This document shows positions 36,136-48,400 of a stretch of 64,000 nt of DNA, in pieces; the first letter of the stretch is position 1, and each line of letters begins with the position of its first letter. Under the pieces are notes generated by a model. It saw only the letters and a list, made by a program, of their open reading frames with translations. It did no database searches and was not told where the DNA came from. Source of the stretch: Prunus persica (lineage: Eukaryota; Streptophyta; Magnoliopsida; Rosales; Rosaceae); contig NC_034009.1 of the NCBI RefSeq assembly GCF_000346465.2, forward strand, positions 16,689,741 to 16,753,740. The letters are read 5' to 3'. Made by a program: the position numbers and the translations under genes.

Positions 36136-36240
36136 TACAAAATTAGTGAAATACCCAATTGTAGACATGAAACTATAAATATACCCTACATGATTTAATA
36201 CATATAAACACACCCAAAACACACCCAATTGTAGAAAGCT
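36136..36240. repeat. Left terminal inverted repeat of the MULE
   Basis: This pairs with 50745-50848. Shared blocks are TAGTGAAATACC/CACTAATATACC, ATAAATATACCC/ATAAAAAAACCC, CACATG/TACATG and AAACACNCCCAAAA. Identity is moderate, so the ends have diverged or belong to a loosely conserved family. Confidence 0.7.
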
Positions 36241-36416
36241 GTCTATTTTTGTATTTTATTTTCTATGTTAGATTACGTTTTTGACCTTTTGGTTCGAATA
36301 TTTTGAAACATGCCCAAAACTCGCCAGCTAGGATAGGAATTTCTTGAAATTTACGTTGGTGACCTCGTAACAGAAACCTGTTTGGCAGCCTCAGCAGATC
36401 GAATATTCCAAGCGAG

Positions 36417-36496
36417 CTTCGTTCACTTCTTCGAACGAAGGAAGCTTCGTTCATCTCTTTGAACGAAACGAGTTTCGTTCACCTCTTCGAACGAAG
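36417..36496. repeat. Three tandem GTTCA/TGAAC hairpins near the MULE left end
   Basis: CTTCGTTCACTTCTTCGAACGAAG (36417-36440) is an inverted repeat with a short loop. Two similar units follow, at about 36445-36470 and 36473-36496. They lie in the 5' leader region of the transposase gene. A transposase-binding or regulatory role is conjecture. Confidence 0.7.
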
Positions 36497-37064
36497 CTCA
36501 GTATGATGTGGTTCCAGATCTTCTTTTTCGATTCTTCTGAGCTTAGTATGGCGTAGATTGGAGTTCTATTGCTTCAATTTCTTTTTCTTTCTTGTTTGAT
36601 TTGGTGATTTTTGGATTGATATGCGCTGCATGAGACTCGATTGGAGCTTGGTGAGATCTGTGATCTTCGATTTTTGAGGTATTCGATTTTTTCTTGTGAA
36701 TTCATATTCGTTTTTGGAGGTATTCGATTATATTGTAGTCTGCTTTTTGGTGATTTGATGCTCGATTAATTAAGTTGCTGATTAGGTTTTCGTTTCTCTT
36801 TGTTTATAATTTGGATTGATTTCAGATTCGTTTTGATTGTGGATTTGCTCTTGTGTTTTGGTTTGAGCTGTGGTGAACAATTTGTGTTATTCGATTTAAT
36901 TGAGGTATGCTTTTTCAGTTGAATCTGAGTATATTCGTGTTTTTTCTGTTTATGCGCTATTGGTTTTTGAGTCGACTATAATTCATTGTTAATGCACTCG
37001 GCATCCACTGTTATTACTAGTAGTCATTTTTGTTTTGTTTGTTGTTTTTTTTGTAGAGATATAT

Positions 37065-39596
37065 ATGGATGATTCGAGAGTGGCGAAGTGCACCTATGGT
37101 GCTGGAACTTTAATGCTTATTTTGTCTTCAACTACTACTTTTGATTGGTTGTCCAACGAGTTGTGTAGTAGGTTTAAGCTTAAGTTAGGTCATTTTGAGT
37201 TAAGGTACTCTTTTATGGATTGCTCCAATTGTTTGTTGGAATCGGACGATGATTTGAAAATCATGTTTATGGTATGTGGACTGATGAAGGATCAATTAAT
37301 TCACATTGCTGTTAGGGATAAGGCTGTAGTGAAGCATGTTCAAACTGTTAATACGAACATGATTGCTTCTCCTTTTTTGTTGGAGTCTGCTCCTAACAAT
37401 TACAGTTTTGCACAAGATGAGGATACATGTAAAGATTCAAGTCAAACTGGTAGTATTGTTGATTCAAGTGCTGCTTCTTCTTCTTGTTTGAGTATGGATT
37501 TTGATGGTATTAGCAGTGAGTTTGGAAATGAATATTTAGGCAAATATGGTAGTTGTGGAGGGCGTAAATATTTGTCTACTGATTGGGAGGGTTATATTAC
37601 TCATGAGGGTCAGAAGTTTGAGGGTGGAGTTTGTGAATTCCGTGATAAGTTGGCTAAGTACGCGATTGAGAATGGTTTTAAGATGAAGTATTTGAAGAAT
37701 GAGCCTCGTCGTGTTACTGCTGTGTGTGCTAAGAAGGAATCAAATGGCTGTGAGTGGAATGTGCATGCTGTTAAGTCCAATGTAAATGGATTTTTCTATA
37801 TTAAGAATTTAAATAATGTACACAGTTGTAGTGGTTTGATCCGTGAGAAGAGAAATAAGGCAATGGGGTCTCGTTTGGTGTCTTCAATTGTCAAAGATAA
37901 AGTTCGTAGCAATCCTTTGGTAAGGCCTATTGAGCTAATTACTGATTTGAAAGAAAATTATGGATTGGATGTCCCTTATCATGTTGCGTGGTATGGGAAG
38001 GAGTCGGCTACTAAGGATTTACATGGTGATGAGGAGTTGTCTTATGCTCACCTGCCTTGGTATGTTGATGTTTTGAAGGCCAGCAATGTCGGGTCTCATT
38101 GTGTGCTTGACTGTGGCGAGGATGGTTCTCGTTTCCAGCGGATCTTTATATGTTATAAGGCCTCCATTGATGGTTTTCGATGGTGTAGGCCTATGCTGTT
38201 TATTGATGGTACTTTCGTTACAAACAAGTACAAGGGTACTCTTCTAGGAGCTACTGCAAAGAATGGGAATAAAGGTATGTAATGTAAATGATTTAGTTGT
38301 TGACTTCCATTGAGTAGTATGAACAGTATAGGTATGCAAATGTAAATGCTGTAGTTGTTGACTTCCAGTTAGTGGTATGAACAATTGTTATACTGTTTGT
38401 TGACTTCCATTGAGTGGTATGAACAGTTTCTATACTGTTCATACCCTGCATCTGAGTATTTTTATGCATTGTAGTTTTACTCTGCTTCATGTGGTAACAC
38501 TGTTAGCTCTTGCAATGTTCAAACTAACTAATATATTTCTCTGTTTTTTGTAGAGGTATTCCCTTTTGCCTTTGCTATTGTATCCGGTGAAACTGCTGAC
38601 AATTGGAGGTGGTTTCTGCAAAGGATATCTGAAGTTTTGGTGGATGAAGGTAGGCAACTTACATTCATTTCTGATAGGCATGGTGCTATTATCGATGCTG
38701 TTAGGACTGTTTTTCCTGCTTCTGCCCATGGTTTTTGTCTATATCATTTGAAAGAGAACTTGAAAAAGAAGTATCCGCATTCTGTTGGTTCCTCTTTCAA
38801 GGATCATATTTTATGGCTTTTTTGTAAGTTGTTGTATGCACCGACTGTTGAGGAATATCAAGATATTTTGAAAAAATTAAGAGATGATGGCGGTTCAAAA
38901 ATAATTGATAAGTTTTTGGCTAATCTCCCTGTCCAAAATTTTGCTAATGCATTTTTTCCGGGAAAGAGGTATGGGGAGGTTAGTAATGCCTTGTCCGAGT
39001 CGTTTAATTCATGGGTTAAGGATGTGCGTAGGCTTCCAATTTATGAGATGATTGACACTATTAGGGTCAAAATGATGGAGATGATTTCTAGGAGGAAGCT
39101 TGCATCCGAGAAATGGTGTAGTGTTTTGTGTCGGGTTATTGAGGATGAGTTGAAGAATTTAGCTGCAAAGGGTCGTCATTGGAGGATATGTCGCGCGAGT
39201 GAATCTATATTTGAAGTTCATGCTGATTTGAGTGTTATGGTCAATTTGGACGAGAGGTTTTGCTCCTGTTATCAGTGGCAATTGCTTGGGTTTCCGTGTC
39301 AGCATGCGATTCAAGTTATCCAACATTCCGGGTTATGTTTGTATAACTTTGTTGATGAGTATTACAAGGCAGACTTTTATAGGGCTACTTATGCAACCCC
39401 TATATTTCCTATACCTGATATTGAGAAGCCTCCTGCTGGAGATGTTTTTCTTCTACCTCCGCATACAAGAAAGCCTCCGGGACGACCTCCGACAAAGCGC
39501 TTCAAGTCAAGCAGTGAAACTACAAGGCAGTTGAAGTGCAAGAGATGCGGTTCTTGTGATCGTCATAATAGGAGGACTTGCAAGGCTCCTATTTGA
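37065..39596 (+). CDS. MuDR/MULE transposase, intact, two coding exons
   Basis: The coding exons are 37065-38274 and 38554-39596, joined across a GT-AG intron (AAAG|GTATGT ... TTTTTGTAG|AGG) within one codon; the product is 750 aa. The start is the MDDSRV ATG, because an acceptor (TTTGTAG) lies just before it and implies a 5'-UTR intron. There is a PB1-like N-terminus, then a MuDR zinc-binding domain (CEFRDKLAKYAIENGFKMKYLKN). The DDE catalytic acids are Asp381 (FIDGTF), Asp444 (ISDRHG) and Glu552 (LSESFN). A SWIM finger has Cys640, Cys642, Cys652 and His654; a CCHC knuckle has Cys732, Cys735, His741 and Cys746. It would cut and paste elements bearing the terminal repeats at 36136 and 50848. 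No lesion was found. Confidence 0.93.
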
Positions 39597-40196
39597 TGTA
39601 AAGGTTTTGGAGTATAAAGACTTGAATGAGAGTAGTTAGTCTTTAACTAGTTAAAGTGCTATGTGATTGATTAGTGACAATCATAGTTGAAAGGAATAGA
39701 AATTGATATGCAAGTTGTTAATACGGTGAAATAGCAGTCACTGCATATGAATACTGTTTGAATTTTCGGTATTAATACATAATATGTACCATTTTTGGTA
39801 TTTTGGAAATTTTGGTTTTGAAGTTTGATATGAATTAAGCATTACTGCTGTTTGAATAATCTATAAATGAAGGAACACTGTTTTAATACCCACTGTTTAT
39901 GTCATTGTTGAAATTAAAAGATAGTTCTATGACATGGTATTAACAATTTATTTCTATCAAATAGGATTAACATTGTATTGAGAGTGCGTTGTTATTTGTT
40001 GGAGTTCACCTTTTTAGTTGTTTTAGTGTTATGGAGACCATTATTTCAGGTTACATACACTGTTAATTCACGTAAATAAACTGATTTTTGAATAAGTACA
40101 TAACTTGAATTTGAAAATCACTTTACTTCAATGTTCTAAACCTACACAAATCCTAAGAAACTACAATATAAGCAAGAATTTTTGCAAAATATTTGA

Positions 40197-43100
40197 TTAC
40201 AACTTCGTTCCTTTGCATTTCTCTCCTCTTTCTTTGATGGAAATCCAACTTCTTTCATTGCTCATAATTTTCATGAGAACTTCTTTTCTCATTTCCCAGA
40301 CCTTTTCTTTGTTGAAATCTGATTCTATTTGTTGGTCTTTGGAAAGCTGCTTCATGAAGTGCATGACAAAGACGCCACAATCATTGCTGCATAATAGAGA
40401 TACGCATGCAGGAGTTAGTTCAGTATTTTTTTCAGTTGAATAGGATTAAAGTTTCACTGTTATTGCGTAACTTACGAATTGTTTGCTTGTTGGGGGCATT
40501 CTCTGTTCTCAGTCAGCTTGAAGTTAGTAGTATCATGACGAATCAGATACTTCAATGTCTGAGCATATTCCGGTGTAAGTTTGTTGCTGGCAAGCATTTT
40601 TGCTATCATTCTAGCTGAAGCTTCATTAAGCCCTCTCGGCTTCTTGGCATCAAAATCAGGAATTTGGACGAGTTTTGTTTTCAGTGATGCTGCAGCACAT
40701 TCCTTAAGAAGACAGAGGAATATATTCGCTGTCTCAACCTGCATCATAGTCATAGTCAAGTATGTGCGTAGTTTCCTTTAAATTTAGTGTCCTATGTATT
40801 AACAGTGTTAATCACCAGTTTTACTTACCAAAACAATTGCCTTCTTGTGATAATATTCGAGAGTTTGTTCTGATGTCCCCCTGAATGAGTTGAAGTGTGT
40901 CCATTTTGCTGCACCGGTGTCAAAGACAAGCAGCGTATGGTGGTTCTCATCTGTAATTGGTATGAACACTCTATCAACGCTTCCAATATTTTCTAGGAGT
41001 GGCATATAGAAAGCATGATATGTCAGCTTGTGTGAAGCACCTCGCAAAAACATCTGCATAAGTCATGTGTTGGTGATTAGTAACTATGTTGATGATATAA
41101 TATTGATGTATTATATGTGATCTTACATAGTTATTGGCGGACAAATATGCATTTTTTTGTTTCTGAGGGTTCTGCTTCGCATCATCATTAAGTGCCTCTC
41201 CATAAGCATCGATGATTAGTGCAGAAATTGGATCATCTCCCATCAGCTTTTCAATGTTATGTTTGTACAATACTGTCCTATTGTGTAGGTAAAAAGCGCC
41301 CCTGAACAATAATGTTGTTTAAATAATAATTCAGCAAATAATAATGTCATAACAGTTTAATAGCAAGACAGTTCTACGGCATAGTATTAACAGTGTAATT
41401 CTATGACAGTTCTACGGCATAGTATTAACAGTGTAATTCTACTACAGATTGGCTTACTCATCGGAATCAGATGCAGATATCCAGTAATTTTCCAAATTCT
41501 TCTTTGATTTTTCATCCAGCCTGTTGTAGACCTCATACATGCGCAACTGAAGGTATGTATCTTTGTCCTTCTTTTTTTTGTTGGGTGCTTCATCTTCGCT
41601 TTGGCTTTCTCTTTTTCGGGCTTTCTTATGTGCTTCGGGGTATGTGTAATCTGGTTTCTTTGCAGGCTTTCTGTCTTTTCTGTCTTTGATGATTTTGATG
41701 CCAGAACGTAATTGCCTGGTTCCTACTTCTTTCGCTTGCAGGAGAACTGACTTTTCAGGAGTTTTTTCATCAGCATTCTCATCTTCATCATTAGGAGTTT
41801 CTTGCACCTCCAATTCACTTTCTTCTGCTATTCTCTCATCTTTTTTCTCCTTATTAGCTTGTTCTTTCATTGTAATTTCTCCTTGTTCACCTTGTGTGAA
41901 ATTTTTTCCCATCACATGTTTCAAAGAGGCAATAACAGTGTCTTTTTCTTTCATGCTCTCAATGCAGGACAACTTTTCCCCTTCAAGTAGTTCATGTTGT
42001 TCCTGTAGCTGTCTCTTGTTTGTTTTGAGTGCATGAAGTTCCCCTTGTAATTTTGCACCTTCTTTTTTCTCTTTCTCAAGCTGCTTTTTCAGTATTTCAA
42101 TTTCTTTCTCCAACTCTTCTTTTTCTGTCCATATTTGTTGAATGAATGATTTTTTCTTTATGCAGGATTCTATAGCACTCTGCATCATATCCCTTCGAGT
42201 ATCTGCCTTTTCAATCCAATAGTCGACTGCTTCTTTTAGCTGTTGGATTTTCTCATGGGTAGAGACTATTTCATGCTTGTAGTACTCTGGGATTGAACCC
42301 ACTATGTCCTCAAAAATGGTGTTGAAGTCTTCTTCCTGGCCGTCAAGGTCTGGATGCTGTTGCTGGACATTAACAGTGTCCCCCTCCGTCATTGAGTCTC
42401 TGCTAAGGTCAACTGCTTGTTCTTCAATTTCATCATCTGCTTCGCATCCCGGTGCTTGTGCTGGTGGTTCTTCAATTTCATCATCTGCTTTGCATCCCAA
42501 TGACTCTGTATTGTCTTCATTTTGCTCCTGTTGTGGAGTGTTTGTCTGGGTTGCACTTTGGTCCACATTTTCATGGAAGTTGAAGTTCTGTTTCTGGGTA
42601 ATAACAGTCTGCTTTTTTCCTTTTTGTGTTTGACTCTTTAACTGTCACAAATATTAGAAAGGAAAAAAAGATCATTAGCAAATTTATATACATGTATATG
42701 TGTGTGTCCACCATCAATTCAGTTTTGAAATATAAATGTTGGGTCATTGTAGGTTATCTTACCCAATCTTTAAGTGTGATAACAAAGTCATCATCCTCTT
42801 CATTTTCTTCTTGTTCTTCATGGTCTGCGTGATCAGTCGTTGCTTCTTCTTCTTTTTCATTGTCTGCAGCTTTTATCTGTTGAATTATTGGAGTCAGTAG
42901 TAATTATGGTGTACTAACATTATATATGTTTATGGAAGTAAGAAAAATGCCTTAATGTTTTCATATTTTGCAATATTCAGCTTGATATTGAGCTCCGGAA
43001 GGCTCCATTTGACAGCCGCTGGTTTATGATCTTCTCTTCCAGGAATTGGACTGATCAGGTTAGTTCTTTCACACAGCCAATACTGCAAACATGTTTTTCA

Positions 43101-44588
43101 ATATAAAGTGTTAATGCACGTGAAAACAAATAATATAATAGGATTAACAAATAGATGTAGTTTCTTACCAGGATTAGCACAAGGCAACCACTGACACTTG
43201 GTTGATTTGTCTTGTGCTTTTTATTTTTCATGGCTTGGTCCAGTCCAAAATGCATGTAATCTAAGACTCCTTGTGCCCAGTTGTAGCTGTTCATTGCTTC
43301 TAAGGTGTCAATCATAGTCAAAAAGGTCCAAGCCATTGTCGCCCCCGAGTTGCAAAAGAGATTTGTGATGAGGAGCTCTAGGATTAACAACCTCACAACA
43401 TCCATTGCATTGTTCTTTCTGTCATCTGCTATTGCTGTGTTCAGGCACCTATCAACCTCAGTTTTTGTGATTTTTTTTGAATTCTTGAAGTACTTCTTTT
43501 CAAAGCCCAAATTTGTTCTTGTGGAAGTTGTTGTGCTTGGCAACTTGTTTCCTTTGTTAGGCAATCCAAAGATTTCAGACACATCATTGCTTGTAATTTC
43601 ATACTCGTTGCCTTCACTGAATTTGAATTTTTTGGTTTCGGGGTTGTAGAACCTGATTAGTCTAATTATTTGATAATTAGACTTCTGGCATTCTACCTTG
43701 GTGAGCTGACCTTCCATGTAAGCCTTGATGATGCTCCAGAATGGCGTTTTTTGTAGGATCTTGAGGACATCCTTTCTTGCTGCAAGCTTGTCTTTTACCG
43801 TTTGCAATGTGTTGTCAAATGTGAGCATGTTGCTCTTGATCTGCACATAATTTGGGTTATTGCGTCTGCTTGGTTTGGCTTTTGCTGTTGTTGGTGGTGT
43901 GCCTTGTGTGTTTGTTGATTTTTTTTTGCTCTTTTTCTGGCTTGGGATACTTTTGTATGCTTTTTTTTTGAATTTCAACCCGGTTACCTTTTTCCATATG
44001 ATCACCTGCAAAGTGAAACAAATATGTTATTTTAACTAAACAAAAGAAAGATGAAACATAAGTATTAATACTTCTATGACATGGTATTAACCATTTACTT
44101 CTATGCATTTGAACCTCATATGCATTTCTAGTGCATGTTGCACTAGAAGAGCAAAATGCATAGAAGTCCCAGATTTTGATTAACAAAGGATGCTACATAT
44201 GTTGGTCTTCAAGTGCACTCAGTGCACTAGAAGAGCAAGACACATAGCATGCTATATATTTTGGTCTTCTAGTGCACTGCAAGCAGTGCACTAGAAGAGA
44301 GAGATGCATAGCAGCCACAGATTTTGATTAACAAAGCACTGCACTAGAAGAAAGGATGCTACATATGTTGGTCTTCAAGTGCACTCAGTGCACTAGAAGA
44401 GCAAGACACATAGTATTAACAGTTGTGACATAGTATTAACAGTTCAAGTTCTATGACATAATATTAACAGTTGTGAAACATATACATCGCAGTCAAAACA
44501 TGCGTTTTTTCAGAACATTTCTATCGGACTTTGAAGTTAAGAGATTTTTTAATACCTGGGAGTTTGATTGTGATGCTTTTTCAGCCAT
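40197..44588 (-). CDS. ULP1-like (C48) cysteine protease of the MULE, gene A
   Basis: Nine minus-strand coding exons join without a stop: 44556-44588, 43169-44005, 42951-43082, 42763-42876, 41458-42641, 41127-41301, 40829-41053, 40476-40738 and 40197-40386. The product is 1050 aa. Residues 12-290 form a conserved N-terminal domain (PNYVQIKSNM, SEIFGLPNKG, NLFCNSG, PSVSGCLVLI), perhaps related to plant mobile domains. Residues about 373-767 are charged and contain a long coiled coil. The C-terminal 280 form the C48 fold: FIPI...HHTLLVFD with His864, HFNS with Asn880 in place of the usual Asp, and CPQQANNSNDCGVFVM with Cys991. This class removes SUMO or related modifiers. The start exon is chosen by phase: only ATGGCTGAAAAAGC joins the exon-2 frame. 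The third donor is AAG|GC, not GT. Confidence 0.85.
44100..44420. repeat. Palindromic TAGTGCACT repeats in the first intron of gene A
   Basis: Words such as AGTGCACTAGAAGAGCAAG and GGATGCTACATATGTTGGTC recur three or four times. At 44266-44297 CTTCTAGTGCACTGC and its exact complement GCAGTGCACTAGAAG form a 15-bp stem with a 2-nt loop. The region lies in the intron between the first and second coding exons (44006-44555) of the protease gene. Confidence 0.8.
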
Positions 44589-45462
44589 TTCTGAAGCTTC
44601 TTCGTTTGATTTGGGATGGTCTTCTGTGCTTTTGCATCTTGACTGTTTGTTTCTGTCATTGTTGGCCCTTTCGTTGGTTACCTGTATTAAACGTCGTACT
44701 CTTGCATTAGTTAGCAGAATCTTAAGATGAAAGTAGAAAGTGAGTTTGGGTTTTTGGGATTGTACCTTATGTCGATGTTTATGGTTGAAATTTTCTTCCT
44801 TTTTCCCTGGGTTGTCCTTGTGCTCAGTTGCTTTTTTCCTGGGTTTTGTAGTGTCGATTTTGAAGACTTGTGGCTATGGCAGAATATAACTTCGATTCGC
44901 CGGCTTTCTCGTAATGGAGTTTGTCTCCTGTCTGGTGGTTATGGAGGTTTTCGCCTGCTTTTGGAGTTGGTGTCGCAGAGATTGGGGTTAGAGGTGAGTG
45001 GGTTTTCGGCTTTTGGGTGCCTGCGTGTACTGTTGTTTATCTAGGCTTAGATTTTTTTTGTCTTTCAATGGGCTTAGTTAAATTGGGCTTTATTGGCTTG
45101 TTGAGTTTTCTGGGCTTCTTTTTTTATGAGACTTTTTTAGTTTATTTAGTTTATTTGCTTGATTTGTTTTGGGCTTTATTTCGTTTCTGAACTTGATTTT
45201 CTGAAGTTGGGCTGGGCTTTTTGAAAGTCACTGTTAATACGCATTTTGAACATTGTTAATGCGCAGTTTGAAATTTAGAAGAAGCTACACAGTAACAATT
45301 TTTTACATTTGAATCTCACTACACAGTAACTATTAGACATTTGAAAGTTAAGAAGCAGCAAAAGATTTTGTTTAGAAGCTACATATTAACACTTTGACAT
45401 TTGGAAGTTAGAAGCCGGACATTTACTATTTTATAGTTCTAAAATTTGTGAAATCCATGCTT
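44589..45462 (-). promoter_or_regulatory. Promoter and 5' leader region of gene A
   Basis: This 874-bp spacer between gene B's stop and gene A's start holds gene A's leader and promoter. At 45065-45220 there are six TGGGCT words (plus strand), for example near 45069, 45083, 45110, 45168, 45206 and 45211. These match the site II core TGGGCY bound by plant TCP factors. Gene B's upstream region shows the same. An out-of-frame ATG (ATGACAGAAAC) precedes the chosen start. Confidence 0.45.
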
Positions 45463-48400
45463 TCATCCTTCATTCCCTTTTGTGAAATACCAACTTTTTT
45501 CACTTTCCATTGTCTTCAATAAAACTTCTTTTCTCATTTCCCACACATGCGCTGTACTCAAGCTTTCTTCAATTTTTTTTCCTTGTGACAACTGCTGGAT
45601 GTAGTACATGACAAATACTCCACAATCGTTTCTGCAAATTCAGACATATGTATATGTAACATTTAGTGAATCATAGTTTAATTTGAATTGGGGGAAGAAA
45701 AGTGTTATTGTGACACTTACGACTTTTGGGGTTGTTGGGCGCATTCCCTGTCCTCCTTAAAGTTGAATTTTGTGGGATCATGTTTCATCAGATATTGTAT
45801 TGTTTGAGCAATTGCTGGTGTAACTTTCAAGTTCGGAAGAAGTTTTGCAACCTCGTAGGTGAATTCTTCATTGTAGACGGGCTTCTTGAACTCAAGAAGT
45901 GTGAAGCTGTTTTTTTCTAAAATTGATGGAGCACATTCCTTGACACTATTGAGGAAGACATTTGATGCGTCTGCCTGCATTTTAGGCAAGTATGTTGTTA
46001 GCTTCACTGATTAAATGTTTTGTTCATGCATTGTATTAACAGTTCATATTAGGAGTCTGTCTTACCAAAATTATTGCTTTTTTGTTGTAGTATTCAACGG
46101 TTTGCTCAGTTTCCCCCCACAATGAGTTGTAGTGCGTCCATTGCGATGAATTGGTGTCAAAGACAAGCAGGGTGTGGTGTCCGCCATCCGTTATTGGTAT
46201 GAACACCTTTGAAGTCTTCCCTATGCATTCAAGGAGTTTGACAAAATATTCATCGAATGCTCTTGGGTGCATTTTACCTGTGAGATACCTCTGCAAGATT
46301 AATAGTTTCGGCATTAGAGAGAATGTGAAAAATATAGGAAGATGAATAATTTGTGATTTTTACTAGAAGTAACGGGATAGGTATGATCTTTACGTATGCG
46401 TAGCACGTGATGTATGCATTCTGTTGTCTTGCAGGATCCTTCTTTTCATCATCATGAAGTATCTCGGCATACGCATCTATGATTTGTCCATAAATTTCAG
46501 TATCTCTGAATAAGCTTTGTATGTCATCTTTGAACAAAATGCTTGTCCCTTGCCAAAAAGCAGTGCTGTAACAGTATTTGTAGTTAGAAAAAATGTCAAT
46601 AAATTGAAAGAACTGTTCAATAGAGTTCCAGTATAGCGTAATAATACTGCTTGTTTCCTTAAAAAAACCTTTTCCTAATGCATGCCTACCATGTAAAGTT
46701 CCAGTATAGGGTAATAACACTGCTTGTATCCTATGAAATCCTATATCTAATGCATGCCTACCATTGTAAAGTTCCAGTATAGGGTAATAACACTGCTTGT
46801 ATCCTATGAAATCCTATAACTAATGCATGTCTAACCACTGTAAAGTTCCAATATAGGGTAATAACACTGCCATATTACTCTGAAATCCTATAACTAATGC
46901 ATGTCTACCCGCTGTAAAGTTCCAGTATAGGGTAATAACACTGCCATATTACTCTGAAATCCTATAACTAATGCATGTCTACCCCCTGTAAAGTTCCAGT
47001 ATAGGGTAATAACACTGCTATATTACTCTGAAATCCTATAACTAATGCATGTCTAGCCCCTGTAAAGTTCCAGTATAGGGTAATAACACAATGAAATCCT
47101 ATTTTCTAATGCATGTTCAATAATAGCATCTTGCATTGAAAATGAATGAAACACATTGCCTTACCCATCAATTGAACTTTTCCAGTAATTTCTCAGCTTT
47201 TCTTGTGAGAGTTCATCCAGCATGTTGTAGACCTGATATGTATTCCATTGCAGGAATGAACCTTTGGCCCTCTTCTTTGATTTGGCTGGTTCTTGAGGTT
47301 GTTTTGCAAGCTTTCTCTTTTGTGCTCTTGTCTCTGCTTCAGGGAATGAGGAATCTGGTTTTCTTGATTTTATCTTTTCTGCTTCACCTTCTTTCTCTTC
47401 TACTTTATCTTCTTCACTCTGCAGTTCTTGCGCTAATTTTTGATCCCTCAATAGGGCAATAACAGCTTCCTTTTCATTAATAATTTCCAAGTAGGAAATC
47501 TTCTCCGCAAGAAGTTGATCATTTTCTAGCTGCAGCTTTGTCATGTAGGATTTTTCCTCATACATATCAAGTTGTATGGCATTCTTGTGATATGCTGCTT
47601 CCTTAACCATCTTCTGCAGTTGCTGCTGATGCTTCCTTAATTCTTCTTTTTCATTGTACAGCATCTGAATCAATTTATTCTTTTTTATGCAGGATGCTAT
47701 TGCATCATGGATCTTTTGATGCTCTCCTTTCTTTGTCCAATATTCAGCAGCATTGTTGATCGCAATCATGTATTCTTTTGTAAGCTGTATTTCATCCTCC
47801 TTGTATTCCGGGACAGATCCAACATTTTCCTCAAATAACGTTGAATTCCGGTATTGCTGGTGGTGTTGCTGGTGGCCTTCTTGTAGCTGATGGTGTTGCT
47901 GGACTTGATGTTCAGCAGCATCATCATGCTCTTCATTCATTTCAGCATCCTCCTCTTCATTTTCTTCTTCATCAGCATCACCATGCTCTTCATTCACCTC
48001 TTCAGCAGCATCATCATGCTCCTCATTAACTTCTTCAGCAGCAGCATCCTCCTCTTCATTCTCTTCTTCAGAATCATCATCCGGCTCTTGAGCTTTAGTG
48101 CTTTTTATCTGTTTGTTGAGTAGAGTTAGCATTAAGAGTGACATGGTATTCATAGTTTACTTCTATGACTGGAACTTGACAGTGGTAGAAAAGCACAAGA
48201 AATAGGATTTCAAAGAGAACTAGTAGTGTTATTACCCTATATTGGAACTTTGCAGTGGCAGACATGCGTTAGAAATAGGATTTCCTAGGGAACAATCAGT
48301 ATTATTACCATATACTGGAACTTGACAGTGGTATAAAAGCACAAGAAATAGGATGTCTATGACATGGTATTAAGAATGTATGTCTATGACATGGTATTAA

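Noticed and set aside
41471..42036. Plus-strand ORFs rich in Ser, Phe and Cys over gene A
   Set aside because: They are antisense shadows of the coiled-coil exon.
43857..44186. ORF over the start of exon 2 of gene A
   Set aside because: It is in the wrong frame. The conserved PNYVQIKSNM segment shared with gene B lies in another frame, which joins the small exon at 44556-44588.
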